Below are positions 53,859-63,988 of a DNA stretch of 64,000 bases, piece after piece. The notes beneath the pieces were generated by a model. It searched no databases and was not told the DNA's origin. It saw only the letters and a program-made list of their open reading frames with translations. The stretch is from Gordonia westfalica (GTDB lineage: Bacteria; Actinomycetota; Actinomycetes; Mycobacteriales; Mycobacteriaceae): the NCBI RefSeq assembly GCF_900105725.1, contig NZ_FNLM01000034.1:3348001-3412000 (forward strand). Direction: 5' to 3'. A program made the position numbers and the translations under genes. How positions within the stretch are numbered: the stretch's first letter is position 1; each line of letters begins with the position of its first letter.

Positions 53859-54515
53859 ATGTCGTCCACAAGGAGGACAGGCCCTTCTCCCGGCTCTCTG
53901 CGCACCCACAACACCCTCGCTACGGTCGGAGATGTGCTTCTCACAGCAGCGGTGACGAACGGGGTTGCCGAGGGTTCCGTCGACCTCGCCTTCCGACGCT
54001 GGGCGCATCCCCGCATCCGCCCGGGATCGAGTTTCATCGCGCTGACGCATGTCATCGAGGTGACCTCGCTCGAGCGGGTCGATCCCGAACAGATCTCCTC
54101 CGACGACGCCCGTCGGGCCGGTTACGAGAATGTCGACGAGCTTCGGGCGACGTTGTGCGTCAACACCCACAACCCGACCTATCGGATCGGACTCCGATGC
54201 ATCGGCGAGGACCCCCGGATCGCCCTCCGCGCCGACGACGATCTGTCCGACGACGACGTCGCCGACCTCGGTTCGCGGCTCGATCGAATGGATTCTCGCT
54301 CCAACAAGGGCCCCTGGACGCGGGCGGTACTCGAGATCATCGGCCGTCGGCCCGGCGTCGTGTCCACCGAGCTCGCGGCCGAACTCGGCAGGGAGCGCAC
54401 CGCTTTCAAGAACGACGTCACCAAGCTGAAGAAACTGGGGCTGACCGAGAGCCTCGAGGTTGGCTACGAACTCTCCCCGCGCGGCGTCGAATTCCTCCGT
54501 CGCGATGCCACATAG
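53859..54515 (+). CDS. Hypothetical protein with ASCH/PUA-like N-terminus and winged-helix C-terminus
   Basis: The 218-residue cytoplasmic protein has a possible ASCH-like beta region (SVDLAFRRWAHPRIRPGSSF, ALTHVIEVTSLERVDPEQIS) and, after about residue 150, a winged helix (AVLEIIGRRPGVVSTELAAE, FKNDVTKLKKLGLTESLEVG). The combination suggests nucleic-acid binding. The first ATG is used; the conserved part starts about 25 residues in. It is divergent from the array across 144 bp. No function assigned. Confidence 0.6.
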   Translation: MSSTRRTGPSPGSLRTHNTLATVGDVLLTAAVTNGVAEGSVDLAFRRWAHPRIRPGSSFIALTHVIEVTSLERVDPEQISSDDARRAGYENVDELRATLCVNTHNPTYRIGLRCIGEDPRIALRADDDLSDDDVADLGSRLDRMDSRSNKGPWTRAVLEIIGRRPGVVSTELAAELGRERTAFKNDVTKLKKLGLTESLEVGYELSPRGVEFLRRDAT

Positions 54516-54566
54516 CGAACGCCCGAACGGCGCGCGAGGCCCGCCCGACGTCGGCATAATCAGTCC

Positions 54567-55061
54567 ATGCCCAGCGCACATCCGGCGCGCCATCTGCTGC
54601 GCGCCAAGGATCTCGCCGACGTCCGGTTCGCCGAACCACTGACCGTCGACGACATGGCCGCTGCGGCAAAGCTGTCCCGGGCCCACTTCTCGCGCGCGTT
54701 CACCGCCGCATTCGGGCAGTCCCCGCATTCCTACCTGCAGACACGCCGGCTCGAACGGGCAGCGGCCATGTTGCGCGGGACGGATCGAACCGTCGCCGAC
54801 ATCTGCATGGCGGTGGGACTGTCGAGCGTCGGCTCGTTCACCACGAGCTTCACCCGCGCATTCGGCAAGACCCCGACCGCCTACCGGGATTCGTTCCCGC
54901 CCGCCGCGACGTACGCACACGTTCCCGCATGCGTGCTCCGCGCCTATTCGCGACCGGGACCGGCCAGTCGCGTCGATCGATCCGCGCCGGCCGAGCCACC
55001 TGCTCAGGCACCCGAGAAGACAGCACACGGGAAGAAGACCGCCACACCCGTCCGCACGTAG
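54567..55061 (+). CDS. AraC-family transcriptional regulator
   Basis: The 164-residue protein has the DNA-binding domain at its N-terminus, with two helix-turn-helix units: VDDMAAAAKLSRAHFSRAFT and VADICMAVGLSSVGSFTTSF, followed by the family FTRAFGKTPTAYRDS motif. There is no N-terminal ligand domain. The C-terminal ~55 residues are Pro/Ala-rich and low-complexity. A VOC-domain gene follows 60 bp downstream, a common pairing in actinobacteria in which the two are likely co-regulated. Confidence 0.87.
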   Translation: MPSAHPARHLLRAKDLADVRFAEPLTVDDMAAAAKLSRAHFSRAFTAAFGQSPHSYLQTRRLERAAAMLRGTDRTVADICMAVGLSSVGSFTTSFTRAFGKTPTAYRDSFPPAATYAHVPACVLRAYSRPGPASRVDRSAPAEPPAQAPEKTAHGKKTATPVRT

Positions 55062-55121
55062 CTTTGGTTCCACCGGAGGGCAAACCAGGCCCGGAGAATC
55101 CCAATTCAGAAGGTGGACATC

Positions 55122-55546
55122 ATGATTCGAATCGCCAGCGCTCAACTGTGGGTACGTGACCAGGACGAGGCCCTGGAATTCTGGACGACGAAGGTCGGGA
55201 TGGAGGTCCGCTCGGACGTCTCCCTGCCGGAGATGGGCGGATTCCGATGGCCACCGTCGGGCCTCCCGGACAGGATGACGTCTCCATCGTGCTGATGGAC
55301 ATCCCCGGCCCGCCCGCCTTCGAGGCCGCGATCTCGGAGGAGATCCACAGCCTGATGTCCAATGGGTTCGCGGCGACCGTCTTCCTCACCACCGACGACT
55401 GCCGGGCCGATTACGAGGCACTGTCCGCGCGCGGCGTCGAGTTCACCGAGAAGCCCGAGGAGCGGCCGTACGGGATCGATGCCGGTTTCCGCGATCCGTC
55501 GGGCAACAGCATCCGCCTGACGCAGATGGCCGAGATTCTGGCGTAG
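55122..55546 (+). pseudogene. VOC-family (glyoxalase-like) protein, frameshifted
   Basis: The first frame reads IRIASAQLWVRDQDEALEFW and EVRSDVSLPEMGGFRW. The second continues TVGPPGQDDVSIVLMDIPGP and ends GFRDPSGNSIRLTQ. Together they make one normal single-domain VOC protein of about 141 residues. One more G at 55249 (GATGGCC to GATGGGCC) restores the frame (425 + 1 = 426 nt). It is either a pseudogene or a base-calling error. It follows the AraC regulator gene. Confidence 0.75.
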
Positions 55547-55595
55547 GTCGCCGAGAGCCCCTGTCGCGCCGCCGGTCGTGGGCGACAATGCTCCT

Positions 55596-56450
55596 ATGAG
55601 CCGTTTCCGATCAGGCCTCGCCGCCGTCGCGACCGCGTGTGCCGCGGCCTGCGTGCTGCTCGCCCCGGGCACCGCGCAGGCCGCGCCGTTCCCCGTCACC
55701 ACCGACGCGAACCAGGCCATCGCCGACCACTATCTGAGCCCCGCATCCGAATCTCCCGCCGGAAGCAATCATTTCGACTGCCGCGATCGAGAGGGACGCG
55801 ATCCCGTGGTCTTGCTGCACGCCACCGCGATGAACCAGAGCGCCAACTGGGCGTACCTCGCCCCGACCCTCGCCAACGCCGGCTACTGCGTCTTCAGCCT
55901 GACCTATGGCCAGGCGTCGTGGAGCGGGAACACCGGCGGCCTCGGCAACAAGGAGCGGTCCGCGGCGAGTCAGGTCGCGCCCTTCATCGACAAGGTGCTC
56001 GCCGCCACCGATGCCACCAAGGTCGACCTCGTCGGACACAGCCAGGGCGGCGCGATCGCGCAGCTGGTGACCCAGCTCCCGGGCCGCGTCGCCCAGATCG
56101 ACACCGTCGTCTCGCTGTCGGCGTCGCACCAGGGATACTCGCGCGTCGGCTCGATCACCGACCGACTCCCGGCGCGTGCCCCCGGCCAGAGCTACTGGGG
56201 TCCGCGGCACCCGTCGATCGACTACGTCAACTTCGCGACCCGATACGACGAGATCTCGACGCCGTACACGAACACCCTGATGACACCCGGCCCGAACGTC
56301 GTCAACACGCTGGTCCAGGACGTGTGCCCGGCGTCGAAGATCGGTCACGTCGGCATGGCGTACTCCCCGACCGTCGCCGCTCTCGTCCGCAACGCGCTCG
56401 ACCCCGCCCACCGGGTGCCGGTGGTCTGCGGCCCCGACTACCCGTTCTGA
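55596..56450 (+). CDS. Secreted lipase/esterase (alpha/beta hydrolase)
   Basis: The 284-residue protein has a Sec signal peptide (RFRSGLAAVATACAAACVLL, cleavage after AQAA). The nucleophile elbow is VDLVGHSQGGAIAQL with the catalytic serine. The oxyanion region is PVVLLHATAMNQSANWAYLA, and the C-terminal SKIGHVGMAY supplies the histidine. This matches actinobacterial secreted triacylglycerol lipases. Substrate range is unknown. ATG at 55596 chosen because it begins the signal peptide; no clear Shine-Dalgarno. Confidence 0.85.
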   Translation: MSRFRSGLAAVATACAAACVLLAPGTAQAAPFPVTTDANQAIADHYLSPASESPAGSNHFDCRDREGRDPVVLLHATAMNQSANWAYLAPTLANAGYCVFSLTYGQASWSGNTGGLGNKERSAASQVAPFIDKVLAATDATKVDLVGHSQGGAIAQLVTQLPGRVAQIDTVVSLSASHQGYSRVGSITDRLPARAPGQSYWGPRHPSIDYVNFATRYDEISTPYTNTLMTPGPNVVNTLVQDVCPASKIGHVGMAYSPTVAALVRNALDPAHRVPVVCGPDYPF

Positions 56451-56619
56451 CGCCGCGACCGCGAAATCCCCAGTTCAAGGCACATTCGCGAGCCCCGATC
56501 AGCGCACGTGAGCGGAGGTGGCCCTTCCGCGCGGGGACCCGTCGAGGCGCACAGGCGGAGCCGGTTTTTGTTGCGGACGATGGACTCGCTAGACTCGTTT
56601 CCGCTGCCTCGCGTAGCAC

Positions 56620-56695
56620 GCCGCCCTAGCTCAGTCGGTAGAGCAATTCACTCGTAATGAATAGGTCAGGGGTTCGATTCCCCTGGGCGGCTCCA
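56620..56695 (+). tRNA. tRNA-Thr, anticodon CGT
   Basis: Full cloverleaf: acceptor GCCGCCC/GGGCGGC, D arm GCTC..GAGC, anticodon stem ATTCA/TGAAT with loop CTCGTAA, T arm AGGGG-TTCGATT-CCCCT, discriminator T and encoded CCA. The CGT anticodon reads ACG (Thr). Confidence 0.96.
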
Positions 56696-56902
56696 CCAGG
56701 ATCGTGCGATTCAACCGCCGTTCGACGCTCCGCAGCAGGCGCGGATACAGCCTGTCTCCCCGTACTCACCGGGGCAATCGCCTACACCAAACGCTTAGCT
56801 ACGCAAAGATAATTCAGTGCCAGGATTGTCCCATTACTCCAATCGGATGACACGCACGCAGCCCCTCGCTCCTTACACTCCATCCGACTGTAGGAGGTCA
56901 AG

Positions 56903-58432
56903 TTGGGGGCACGTCGGGGAGGAAAGCACCGGTCTCAACCGGCGCGGCCTGCCACATCTTCTCGTAGACACTCGCGCGCGACAGCCACATCGCTGGCGCT
57001 CAGCGCGTTGTCTCTCGGCACCGTCGTGCCGATCGCCGTCGCATCGACCAACGCCGCCGCCGTCGTCGAATCCCTCGTCGACCGCGACGTCGTCCGCGAA
57101 GCCACCCAGCACGACAACACCAGCGACATCTTCGCCGACCTGCCGGCCGGCACGATCATGGTCGTCACCCCGGGGACCGACGACACCACCCTGATCTCGC
57201 GCAATCTGCCGTACATCGGGCAGCGACAGTCCCTCATCATCAACTACCCCGAATCCTTCGGACCCGTCATCGCCGGCCGGTCGAACACGATCGCACCGTT
57301 CTCCCCGGGCTACGACGAGTCCAAAGAACATGCGATGAACCAGAACCTGGCCGTCATGGCCGCGTTCGCCGACATGGGCGAGGGCCGCCCGTTCGTCGTC
57401 TACACCGGCTATTCACAGGGCGCCGACGCGCTCGGCGATGCAGCCGAGAACCCGCGGACCTACGACAACGACTTCTTCGTGCCGGGCAAGGACATGGTCG
57501 TCCTGGTCTCCGACCCACGGAGTCCCTGGGGCATCAAGGCCTGGCTCGACACCATGCCGTGGCTCAAGCCGATCGTGGAAGCCGCGGGGATCGACCCCAA
57601 CGGCGCTCGCGACCCGGAAGCCACCAAGATCAAGGTCGTGTCGGTGATCATCGTCGGCGACCCCGTCAGCAACTTCCAATGGGTGTCGTACCGGCCGATC
57701 GCTTCGCTCATCGTCAACGCGGCAGGCTTCCTCACCATCCACTCGGGTACCGGACCGCATACGTACGGCGAGGTCGAGCGTCTGGGTGATCCGAAGGAAT
57801 ACTCCAGCGGAACCACCACGTACCTCGTCTACGACGCCGCGCATCCCCTGGCGCTGCTGTTGGCGTCCGTCTACGACTCGCTCGGGATCACCTACGACAA
57901 GGACGATCTCGCTCGCTGGGATGCCTTGGCCGAGGCCTACTACCCGACCCAGGCACCGAACGCCGACACCGCCGCGGTGCCGGTCACGGCGGTCGGTTCG
58001 GTCAAGCAGGACCAGCCGGGCGACGGATACACCGTCACCGTTCCCTCCGAGGTCGCCACCGGCGCGGAGAAGCCCGAGGCTCCACCGGAGACCGGGGGGA
58101 TCGTCCCGGTCGGCATCGTGCCGCCGACGGTCGACGACGACTCCGGGGTCCCCACGGACGATCGTGCACCGGCAGGCGACCGCGGCGAGGACGAGCCCGG
58201 CTCCGAAGATGCCGGCGACCAGCCCGATGGCTCCGAGAAGCCGGATTCCGAGGATTCGGGTTCGGGTTCGGGTTCGGAGAAACCGGACTCCGGCGACAGC
58301 GGACCCCGCGATTCCGCCTCGACCGACGGTGACGACTCACCCGGCGGCAGCTCCGGCTACGACCAGGAGAAGTCGGACTCTTCTGAAAAGAGTTCGGCCG
58401 GTGGGGATTCGACGGACCGAGAGGCCGCCTGA
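56903..58432 (+). CDS. Exported PE-PPE-domain serine hydrolase with acidic low-complexity tail
   Basis: The 509-residue protein starts with a long signal region (TATSLALSALSLGTVVPIAV). The hydrolase core (about 60-350) is the PE-PPE domain: MVVTPGTDDTTLISRNLPYI, the nucleophile motif YTGYSQGADALGDAA, and SVIIVGDPVSNFQW. Mycobacterial relatives are cutinase-like esterases in the envelope. The last ~130 residues are Asp/Ser/Gly-rich, with SGSGSGSEKPDSGDSG-type repeats, and are probably disordered. The TTG start at 56903 has AGGAGG five bases upstream. The 206 bp between tRNA-Thr and this gene hold no other supported feature. Confidence 0.82.
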   Translation: MGARRGGKHRSQPARPATSSRRHSRATATSLALSALSLGTVVPIAVASTNAAAVVESLVDRDVVREATQHDNTSDIFADLPAGTIMVVTPGTDDTTLISRNLPYIGQRQSLIINYPESFGPVIAGRSNTIAPFSPGYDESKEHAMNQNLAVMAAFADMGEGRPFVVYTGYSQGADALGDAAENPRTYDNDFFVPGKDMVVLVSDPRSPWGIKAWLDTMPWLKPIVEAAGIDPNGARDPEATKIKVVSVIIVGDPVSNFQWVSYRPIASLIVNAAGFLTIHSGTGPHTYGEVERLGDPKEYSSGTTTYLVYDAAHPLALLLASVYDSLGITYDKDDLARWDALAEAYYPTQAPNADTAAVPVTAVGSVKQDQPGDGYTVTVPSEVATGAEKPEAPPETGGIVPVGIVPPTVDDDSGVPTDDRAPAGDRGEDEPGSEDAGDQPDGSEKPDSEDSGSGSGSEKPDSGDSGPRDSASTDGDDSPGGSSGYDQEKSDSSEKSSAGGDSTDREAA

Positions 58433-58451
58433 TCCCCCACCGGCCGTGGGG

Positions 58452-59153
58452 CTAGCTGGAGCCGAACAGGTTTCCTAGGCTGCCGTTGCCCGAGTCTCCG
58501 CCCGTGTCGCCGGGTCCACCGTTGTCACCGCCGCCGTTGTCACCACCGCCGTTGTCGCCGCCCCCGTTGTCGCCACCGCCGTTGTCGCCACCGCCGTTAT
58601 CGCCACCGCCGGTGTCACCGCCGCCGTTGTCGGCGCCGCCCGGGTTGTCAGCAGGCTTGCCGGTGCCGGTCACCTTGTAGACCTGCGCGAGACCGTTGAT
58701 AGTCCACCCGAGGATCGGATCGGGCGTCGTACATTCCTGGTAGATCGCATACGACGTGTCGGTCCGGTTCGAGACCCACGTGCCGGTCGACGAGAGGTCT
58801 TTGGCGATGGTCTGCCCGTTCCACACGATCTTGAGTGCGCCTTCAGCCGCCTGATCGCGGGCGTTGTCGAGCACCGAGGATTCGATACCGGCGCCGATGA
58901 GCGCGTTGACGCTGGCGGCGCGGAGATTCAGCTGAGTCTCCTTGCTCGCGTCGTGGACGGAGATCCAGCATGTCGCCGTCTTCGACGTCTCGTTCTGCAC
59001 CGTGACGGTCAGAGTTCCATTGCTGAGAGACTGCGTGTGGGGGTATGAAGCCGGCAGAAGCAGTGCTGCCGACGCCTCGCCACTCCCGGTGAATGCCACC
59101 GCGGCACCAGCCGCCACTCCGATTCCTGTCAGTGCCAAACGCGAAAACCGCAT
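58452..59153 (-). CDS. Exported protein with C-terminal GGGDN repeats, paralog 1
   Basis: The 233-residue protein has a signal peptide (RFSRLALTGIGVAAGAAVAF) ending EASAA. The mature domain has two cysteines (TCWIS, YQECTTPDP), the conserved YPHTQSLSNGTLTVTV, GIESSVLDNARDQAAEGALK and TDTSYAIYQ, and ends KVTGTGK. A low-complexity tail of about eight GGGDN-type pentapeptides follows, then SLGNLFGSS. It is a tandem paralog of the next gene, which lacks the pentapeptides. The family is not recognised; its signal resembles mycobacterial exported antigens. Confidence 0.75.
   Translation of the reverse strand: MRFSRLALTGIGVAAGAAVAFTGSGEASAALLLPASYPHTQSLSNGTLTVTVQNETSKTATCWISVHDASKETQLNLRAASVNALIGAGIESSVLDNARDQAAEGALKIVWNGQTIAKDLSSTGTWVSNRTDTSYAIYQECTTPDPILGWTINGLAQVYKVTGTGKPADNPGGADNGGGDTGGGDNGGGDNGGGDNGGGDNGGGDNGGGDNGGPGDTGGDSGNGSLGNLFGSS
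58519..58635 (-). repeat. 15-bp tandem repeat coding for GGGDN
   Basis: About eight imperfect copies of CCGTTGTCGCCACCG-type units lie inside the coding region of paralog 1. Copies vary at one or two bases. The 15-bp period keeps the frame, so copy number can change without breaking the gene. Confidence 0.85.
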
Positions 59154-59361
59154 GTTTTCCCCTCCGTAAATGTGTTTCATTGCCCGACAACCTGTGTCGC
59201 GGGTGCGCCCGACGAATCGACGACGTCGGGGATCAAGAGTTCTGACTTCGTCCGGGCACAACGATGCACCCAGAGCAGCAACGTGATTCGACGCCGGCGC
59301 GGCACGCGCCTACGGCTCGATCACCTCATACTCGCCACGAGTACGCGTGTGGCGGCGGGGA

Positions 59362-59928
59362 CTATCCGAGCAGTCCGCCGAACAGACCGCCGAGGCTGCC
59401 GTTGCCCGAATCGTCCGGCGAATCCGGGGACTTACCGGTACCGGTCACGGTGTAGACCTGCGCGACACCGTTCACGGTCAATCCCAGAAGCGGGTCAGGT
59501 GAGGTGCACTCCTGGTAGATCGTGTACGACGTGTCGGTCCGACCGGACTTCCACGTCGCGGTGGCCGAGCCGTCCTTCGAGATCGACTTGTTGGTCCACA
59601 CGACCTTGAGCGCACCGGCCGCAGCATCCTGGCGGGCGTCGGCGAGCACAGAGCTCTCGATGCCGGCCGCAAGGAGCAGATTCACCGCGGTGGCGCGCGC
59701 CTCGAGCTGCGACTTCTTGGATGCCTCATGAACGGACAGTTGGCACTTCGTCGTCTTCGACGTCCCGTTGGACACCTTCACGGTCACCATTCCGTCGCTG
59801 AGGGATTGGGTGTGAGGGAAATACGACGGCAGGAGCGTCGCCGCCGATGCCTCCCCCGACCCGGAGAATGCCATCGCGGCCCCCGCCACCAGCCCGAATC
59901 CCGCCATAGCCATCTTGGTGAATCGCAT
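59362..59928 (-). CDS. Exported protein, paralog 2 of the tandem pair
   Basis: The 188-residue protein shares with paralog 1 the start MRFTKMAMAGFGLVAGAAMA, GSGEASAA, FPHTQSLSDGMVTVKV, the two cysteines (KCQLS, YQECTSPDP), AGIESSVLADARQDAAAGAL and the C-terminal SLGGLFGGLLG. It lacks the GGGDN tail. The two genes lie 208 bp apart on the same strand, so each probably has its own promoter. The 245 bp upstream (59929-60173) are unusually AT-rich for the window and should contain promoter elements, but I cannot place them confidently. Confidence 0.75.
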   Translation of the reverse strand: MRFTKMAMAGFGLVAGAAMAFSGSGEASAATLLPSYFPHTQSLSDGMVTVKVSNGTSKTTKCQLSVHEASKKSQLEARATAVNLLLAAGIESSVLADARQDAAAGALKVVWTNKSISKDGSATATWKSGRTDTSYTIYQECTSPDPLLGLTVNGVAQVYTVTGTGKSPDSPDDSGNGSLGGLFGGLLG

Positions 59929-60173
59929 TGTGTACCTTTCCCCAGCCCGTGATCCGTTGTGCGTCAGGCAGTACCCCTCGGACGCATCAATGGAATGATT
60001 CTGCGGGGACATTAGCAGGTCGAAATACCGATTCAAACCGAAATCCTATTTTCCAACCGAAAGCATGACTCAATTTTGTTCAAGCGAGATTAATCAGAAC
60101 AAATGTCTCAACAATTGGTTCAGATGACCCACTAACAATACAGATTGGGACATTCCTTCAAACGGATGACAAT

Positions 60174-60746
60174 TCACCTGAGTGCCTGATCGATCAGGAT
60201 CTCGGCAGCATTCCGTGCATCTTCGGCGGCCTGAGCGGTTCCCGCGATCGCCGCCGTCGTCTGCGCCCCTTCGGCCAGGATCGACAGCTGCGCAGCAAGG
60301 TGTGGTGGTCCGCCGAGCTCGGCGACCAGGCCGGACACGTAGTCCTGGAAATCGCTTTTCTGTTTGCGCACCGCCTCGGCAACCGACGGCAGCTCCCCGC
60401 CGAGTTCGCCATACGCGTTGATGAACGCGCAACCCCGGAATTCGTCGGTTCCGAACCAGCCGAGCAGGAAGTCGAAGATCGCGAGAAGCTTCTCCCGCGG
60501 CGTCGACAGGCCCTCCGTGCAGGTGGCGATACCCGCATTCCACTGCCTGCTCCGATCCTCGAGAACGGCGAGGATCAGCGCCTCCTTGGAGGGGAACAGC
60601 GAATAGATCCTCTTCAGCGACACACCCGCCGCGTCGCGCACCTTGTCCATTCCCACCGCATGGACGCCATGGGCGTTGAACAGCTCATCCGCGGCGCGAA
60701 TGACCTGCTCACGAGGGTCAACCGCAACGCCGTTCGAAGCTGCCAC
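60174..60746 (-). CDS. TetR-family transcriptional regulator
   Basis: The 190-residue protein has an N-terminal TetR helix-turn-helix (VIRAADELFNAHGVHAVGMD, VRDAAGVSLKRIYSLFPSKE). The C-terminal helical ligand domain has AFINAYGELGGELPSV and HLAAQLSILAEGAQTTAAIA. It is divergent from the alpha/beta hydrolase gene, with two matching palindromes between them, so it most likely represses both. The ligand is unknown. Confidence 0.9.
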   Translation of the reverse strand: MAASNGVAVDPREQVIRAADELFNAHGVHAVGMDKVRDAAGVSLKRIYSLFPSKEALILAVLEDRSRQWNAGIATCTEGLSTPREKLLAIFDFLLGWFGTDEFRGCAFINAYGELGGELPSVAEAVRKQKSDFQDYVSGLVAELGGPPHLAAQLSILAEGAQTTAAIAGTAQAAEDARNAAEILIDQALR

Positions 60747-60787
60747 AACACACCGTCCTCACCGGGTTCCGAGTTACCCCTTGCGCG

Positions 60788-61733
<946 letters not shown>

Positions 61734-61748
61734 GCACGCGCGCCTGAC

Positions 61749-61797
61749 GCACGACGGCCGCCGGGCGGGACATCCCACCCGGCGGCCGCTGCGTCGT
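61749..61797 (+). terminator. Long GC-rich hairpin between convergent genes
   Basis: CGGCCGCCGGGCGGG pairs with CCCACCCGGCGGCCG (one G-T pair) around ACAT, and flanking ACGACG/CGTCGT extends it. It separates the hydrolase gene from the convergent 58-residue gene. Confidence 0.75.
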
Positions 61798-61803
61798 GTC
61801 CCT

Positions 61804-61980
61804 CTACTTGGTCGTCTCGTCCTCGGCCTCGACGGCTGCGGTCTCCTCGGAGGATTCCACGTCCGTGTCATCGGCCAGCGGGTCGTACCCGGGCACCCCT
61901 TCGAGGACGGTCAGCTCCTGGTCGATGGCGGCCGAAACAGCCTTGGCCTCTTCTCTTATCTTGCGGATGAAGTCCGACAT
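61804..61980 (-). CDS. Small acidic protein (58 residues)
   Basis: The frame reads SDFIRKIREEAKAVSAAIDQ, then VLEGVPGYDPLADDTDV and an acidic tail EETAAVEAEDETTK. Codon use matches neighbouring genes. The ATG at 61980 has GAGGGAGCAGGCG upstream. It lies 60 bp downstream of the ABC substrate-binding gene on the same strand. No family recognised; it is short and its status as a gene rests on codon use and ribosome site. Confidence 0.6.
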   Translation of the reverse strand: MSDFIRKIREEAKAVSAAIDQELTVLEGVPGYDPLADDTDVESSEETAAVEAEDETTK

Positions 61981-62040
61981 CGCCTGCTCCCTCGCTCATC
62001 GACTGCACGGCCTGCGACCGTCCACCCATGATAGGGCGGG

Positions 62041-63102
62041 TCACTTCTTCAGATCGGGGTTCTCCTCGTAGACCTCCTTGATGAGCGACATGTCGAAGAT
62101 CTGCTCGGGTTTGATGTCGTAGCCGGCCTTGGCCAGAGCCTCGATGTTCTGCGCGATGAGATCGTCTGTCATCGTGAGCAGACCGTTGGCCTTGGTGTCC
62201 TCGGAGACGACGAGCGTGTTCTGCGCGATGGCCTCCTTGGTCTGCTCGGCCTCGTCGAGTCCGAGATCCTTGCCGTACTTGGTGACCGCGAGCTTCGCCG
62301 ACCCCGCCGGATCGGCGACCGCGTCGTACCAGCCCTTGATGTCGGCCTTGAGGAACGCCTTCACCTTGTCGCGCTCGTTGTCGATGGTGTCCTGCCGGAC
62401 GACGAGGGTCTCGGCGACGAGCGGCAGGTTGAAGTCGGCGAACAGGAAGTTGGCATTCGGGAAGCCGCTCTCCTCCAGGGTGATCGGCTCGTTGGTCACG
62501 TAGCTGACCCAGCCATCGACCTCACCGTTCTTCAGTGGCGTCGGGTCGTACTGGACGGTGATCTTCTGGACGTCGGCCTCGGTCATGTTGTTGGCGGTGA
62601 GCAGCGCCTTGAAGACGTTCTCGTTGGAGGCCTGGACGCCGATCTTGCGACCCTTCATCTCCTCGGGACTGAGGATCGGTTTGCCGGCCGAGGACACGAT
62701 GCAGAACGGGTTGCGCTGGAAGGTCGCCGCCACCGTCATCAGCTCGGCGCCCTGCAGGATGACCGGCGCGGTCAGCTGCGGGGCGCTCATGCCGATCCAC
62801 ACCTTGTTCGACGTCAGGCCGGTCTCGACACCGGTGCCCGCTCCGCCGCCGGTGATCAGTTCGGGTGTTCCGAGGCCCTCGGCCGCGTAGTAACCGTTCT
62901 CGATGGCGAAGTACTCACCGGCGAACTCGATGTTCTTCTGCCACGACAGCTGCACCTTCGGGTTGGTCGAGGTCGTTCCCCCGCTCGCGCTGCCACCGCT
63001 GCTGCAGGCGGACAGCGCACCGGTGAGACCCACTGCGCCGGCCGCGCCGCCGGCCATCATCGAATAGCGCAGGAACGACCGTCGGTCGAAGGAGTTTGCC
63101 AT
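62041..63102 (-). CDS. ABC transporter substrate-binding protein, NMT1/THI5-like, Tat lipoprotein
   Basis: The 353-residue binding protein has a twin-arginine signal (DRRSFLRYS) followed by a lipobox ALSAC, so it should be exported folded and lipid-anchored. The NMT1/THI5 domain shows VQLSWQKNIEFAGEYFAIEN, GYYAAEGLGTPELITGG, EEMKGRKIGVQ and DGWVSYVTNEPITL. Relatives bind pyrimidine thiamine precursors, sulfonates or nitrate-like ligands. With the downstream-facing permease it forms part of an importer. A pyrimidine ligand is only a guess. A longer start at 63150 is possible but would disrupt the signal. Confidence 0.85.
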   Translation of the reverse strand: MANSFDRRSFLRYSMMAGGAAGAVGLTGALSACSSGGSASGGTTSTNPKVQLSWQKNIEFAGEYFAIENGYYAAEGLGTPELITGGGAGTGVETGLTSNKVWIGMSAPQLTAPVILQGAELMTVAATFQRNPFCIVSSAGKPILSPEEMKGRKIGVQASNENVFKALLTANNMTEADVQKITVQYDPTPLKNGEVDGWVSYVTNEPITLEESGFPNANFLFADFNLPLVAETLVVRQDTIDNERDKVKAFLKADIKGWYDAVADPAGSAKLAVTKYGKDLGLDEAEQTKEAIAQNTLVVSEDTKANGLLTMTDDLIAQNIEALAKAGYDIKPEQIFDMSLIKEVYEENPDLKK

Positions 63103-63154
63103 GAGAGAGTTACCTTTCGCCAGGAGCTGATCCGGTCGCGCCATTTTCACGACC

Positions 63155-63988
63155 TCAGGTTTGCTGCATTCCCATCTGCGACAGGACGACAGTCTCGATC
63201 ACACCCACCACGGCGTAGATGACGATCGATGCGATGGTGATGACGAGGACCGAGGCCCACAGTTCGTCGTAGGCCGCCGCCGGTAGAGCCTGTTGCAATG
63301 TCGCACCGAGGCCCTTGTTGGTCCCCAACCACTCGGCGACGGTCGCGCCGATGAGCGCGCCCGGCACCGACACCTTGGCCGCGCTGAACAGCGACGGGAC
63401 CGCTGACGGAATCGCCGAGCGCCGCAACGCCGTCCAGCGTCCGCCGCCGTACACGCTGATCACATCGGTGATCTGCCGCGGGGCATTCGCCAGCCCGGTC
63501 ATGATCATCACGAGGGCGGGGAAGAACACCACGATGCCACCCATGACCGCCACAACCGCGACGCCCCGACCGACGATGACGGTGATCAGCGGTGTCATCG
63601 CGACCAGCGGCACCGACCGGAGAAGCATCGCGATCGGCATGAATGTCTGTGCTGCCGAGCGCGATACGACGAAGATCGCAGCCGTGGCGATCGCGGCCGA
63701 CATGCCGGAGACGAACCCGATCGCCGCGTCCTGCAGCGTTATCCAAAGATTGTCGAAGATCTCGGCGCGATTGGCCGGGGCGTCGGCGTCGACGAACAGG
63801 TAGTTGAACACATCGACCGGTGTGCGTCCGATGATCGGCCCGATGTCGGGGAAGGCCAGGAGGAACAACCACCAGATCACGAAAATCAACGCGAACGACA
63901 ACAGCAGGGAGCCGAGGAAACGCCCCGCCGCCCACAGACCACCGGTTCCGATCCCACCTGCTCCGAGAGTCCTCACCTCGGCGCTCAT
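63155..63988 (-). CDS. ABC transporter permease (SsuC/ThiX-like)
   Basis: The 277-residue permease has six membrane segments (LGSLLLSFALIFVIWWLFLL is the first) and the BPD_transp_1 EAA loop in GGGRWTALRRSAIPSAVPSL. SVPGALIGATVAEWLGTNKG is typical of the nitrate/sulfonate/taurine class. It lies 52 bp upstream of the substrate-binding gene. The ATPase is not in the window and probably lies beyond its right edge. Confidence 0.87.
   Translation of the reverse strand: MSAEVRTLGAGGIGTGGLWAAGRFLGSLLLSFALIFVIWWLFLLAFPDIGPIIGRTPVDVFNYLFVDADAPANRAEIFDNLWITLQDAAIGFVSGMSAAIATAAIFVVSRSAAQTFMPIAMLLRSVPLVAMTPLITVIVGRGVAVVAVMGGIVVFFPALVMIMTGLANAPRQITDVISVYGGGRWTALRRSAIPSAVPSLFSAAKVSVPGALIGATVAEWLGTNKGLGATLQQALPAAAYDELWASVLVITIASIVIYAVVGVIETVVLSQMGMQQT

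Noticed and set aside
58519..58635. Possible CRISPR or minisatellite regulatory array
   Set aside because: The 15-bp units are in frame and encode GGGDN pentapeptides inside a gene.
62041..63988. Thiamine-precursor transporter under a TPP riboswitch
   Set aside because: The binding protein is NMT1-like, but no THI element precedes these genes and they are far from thiC-thiD, so the ligand is left open.
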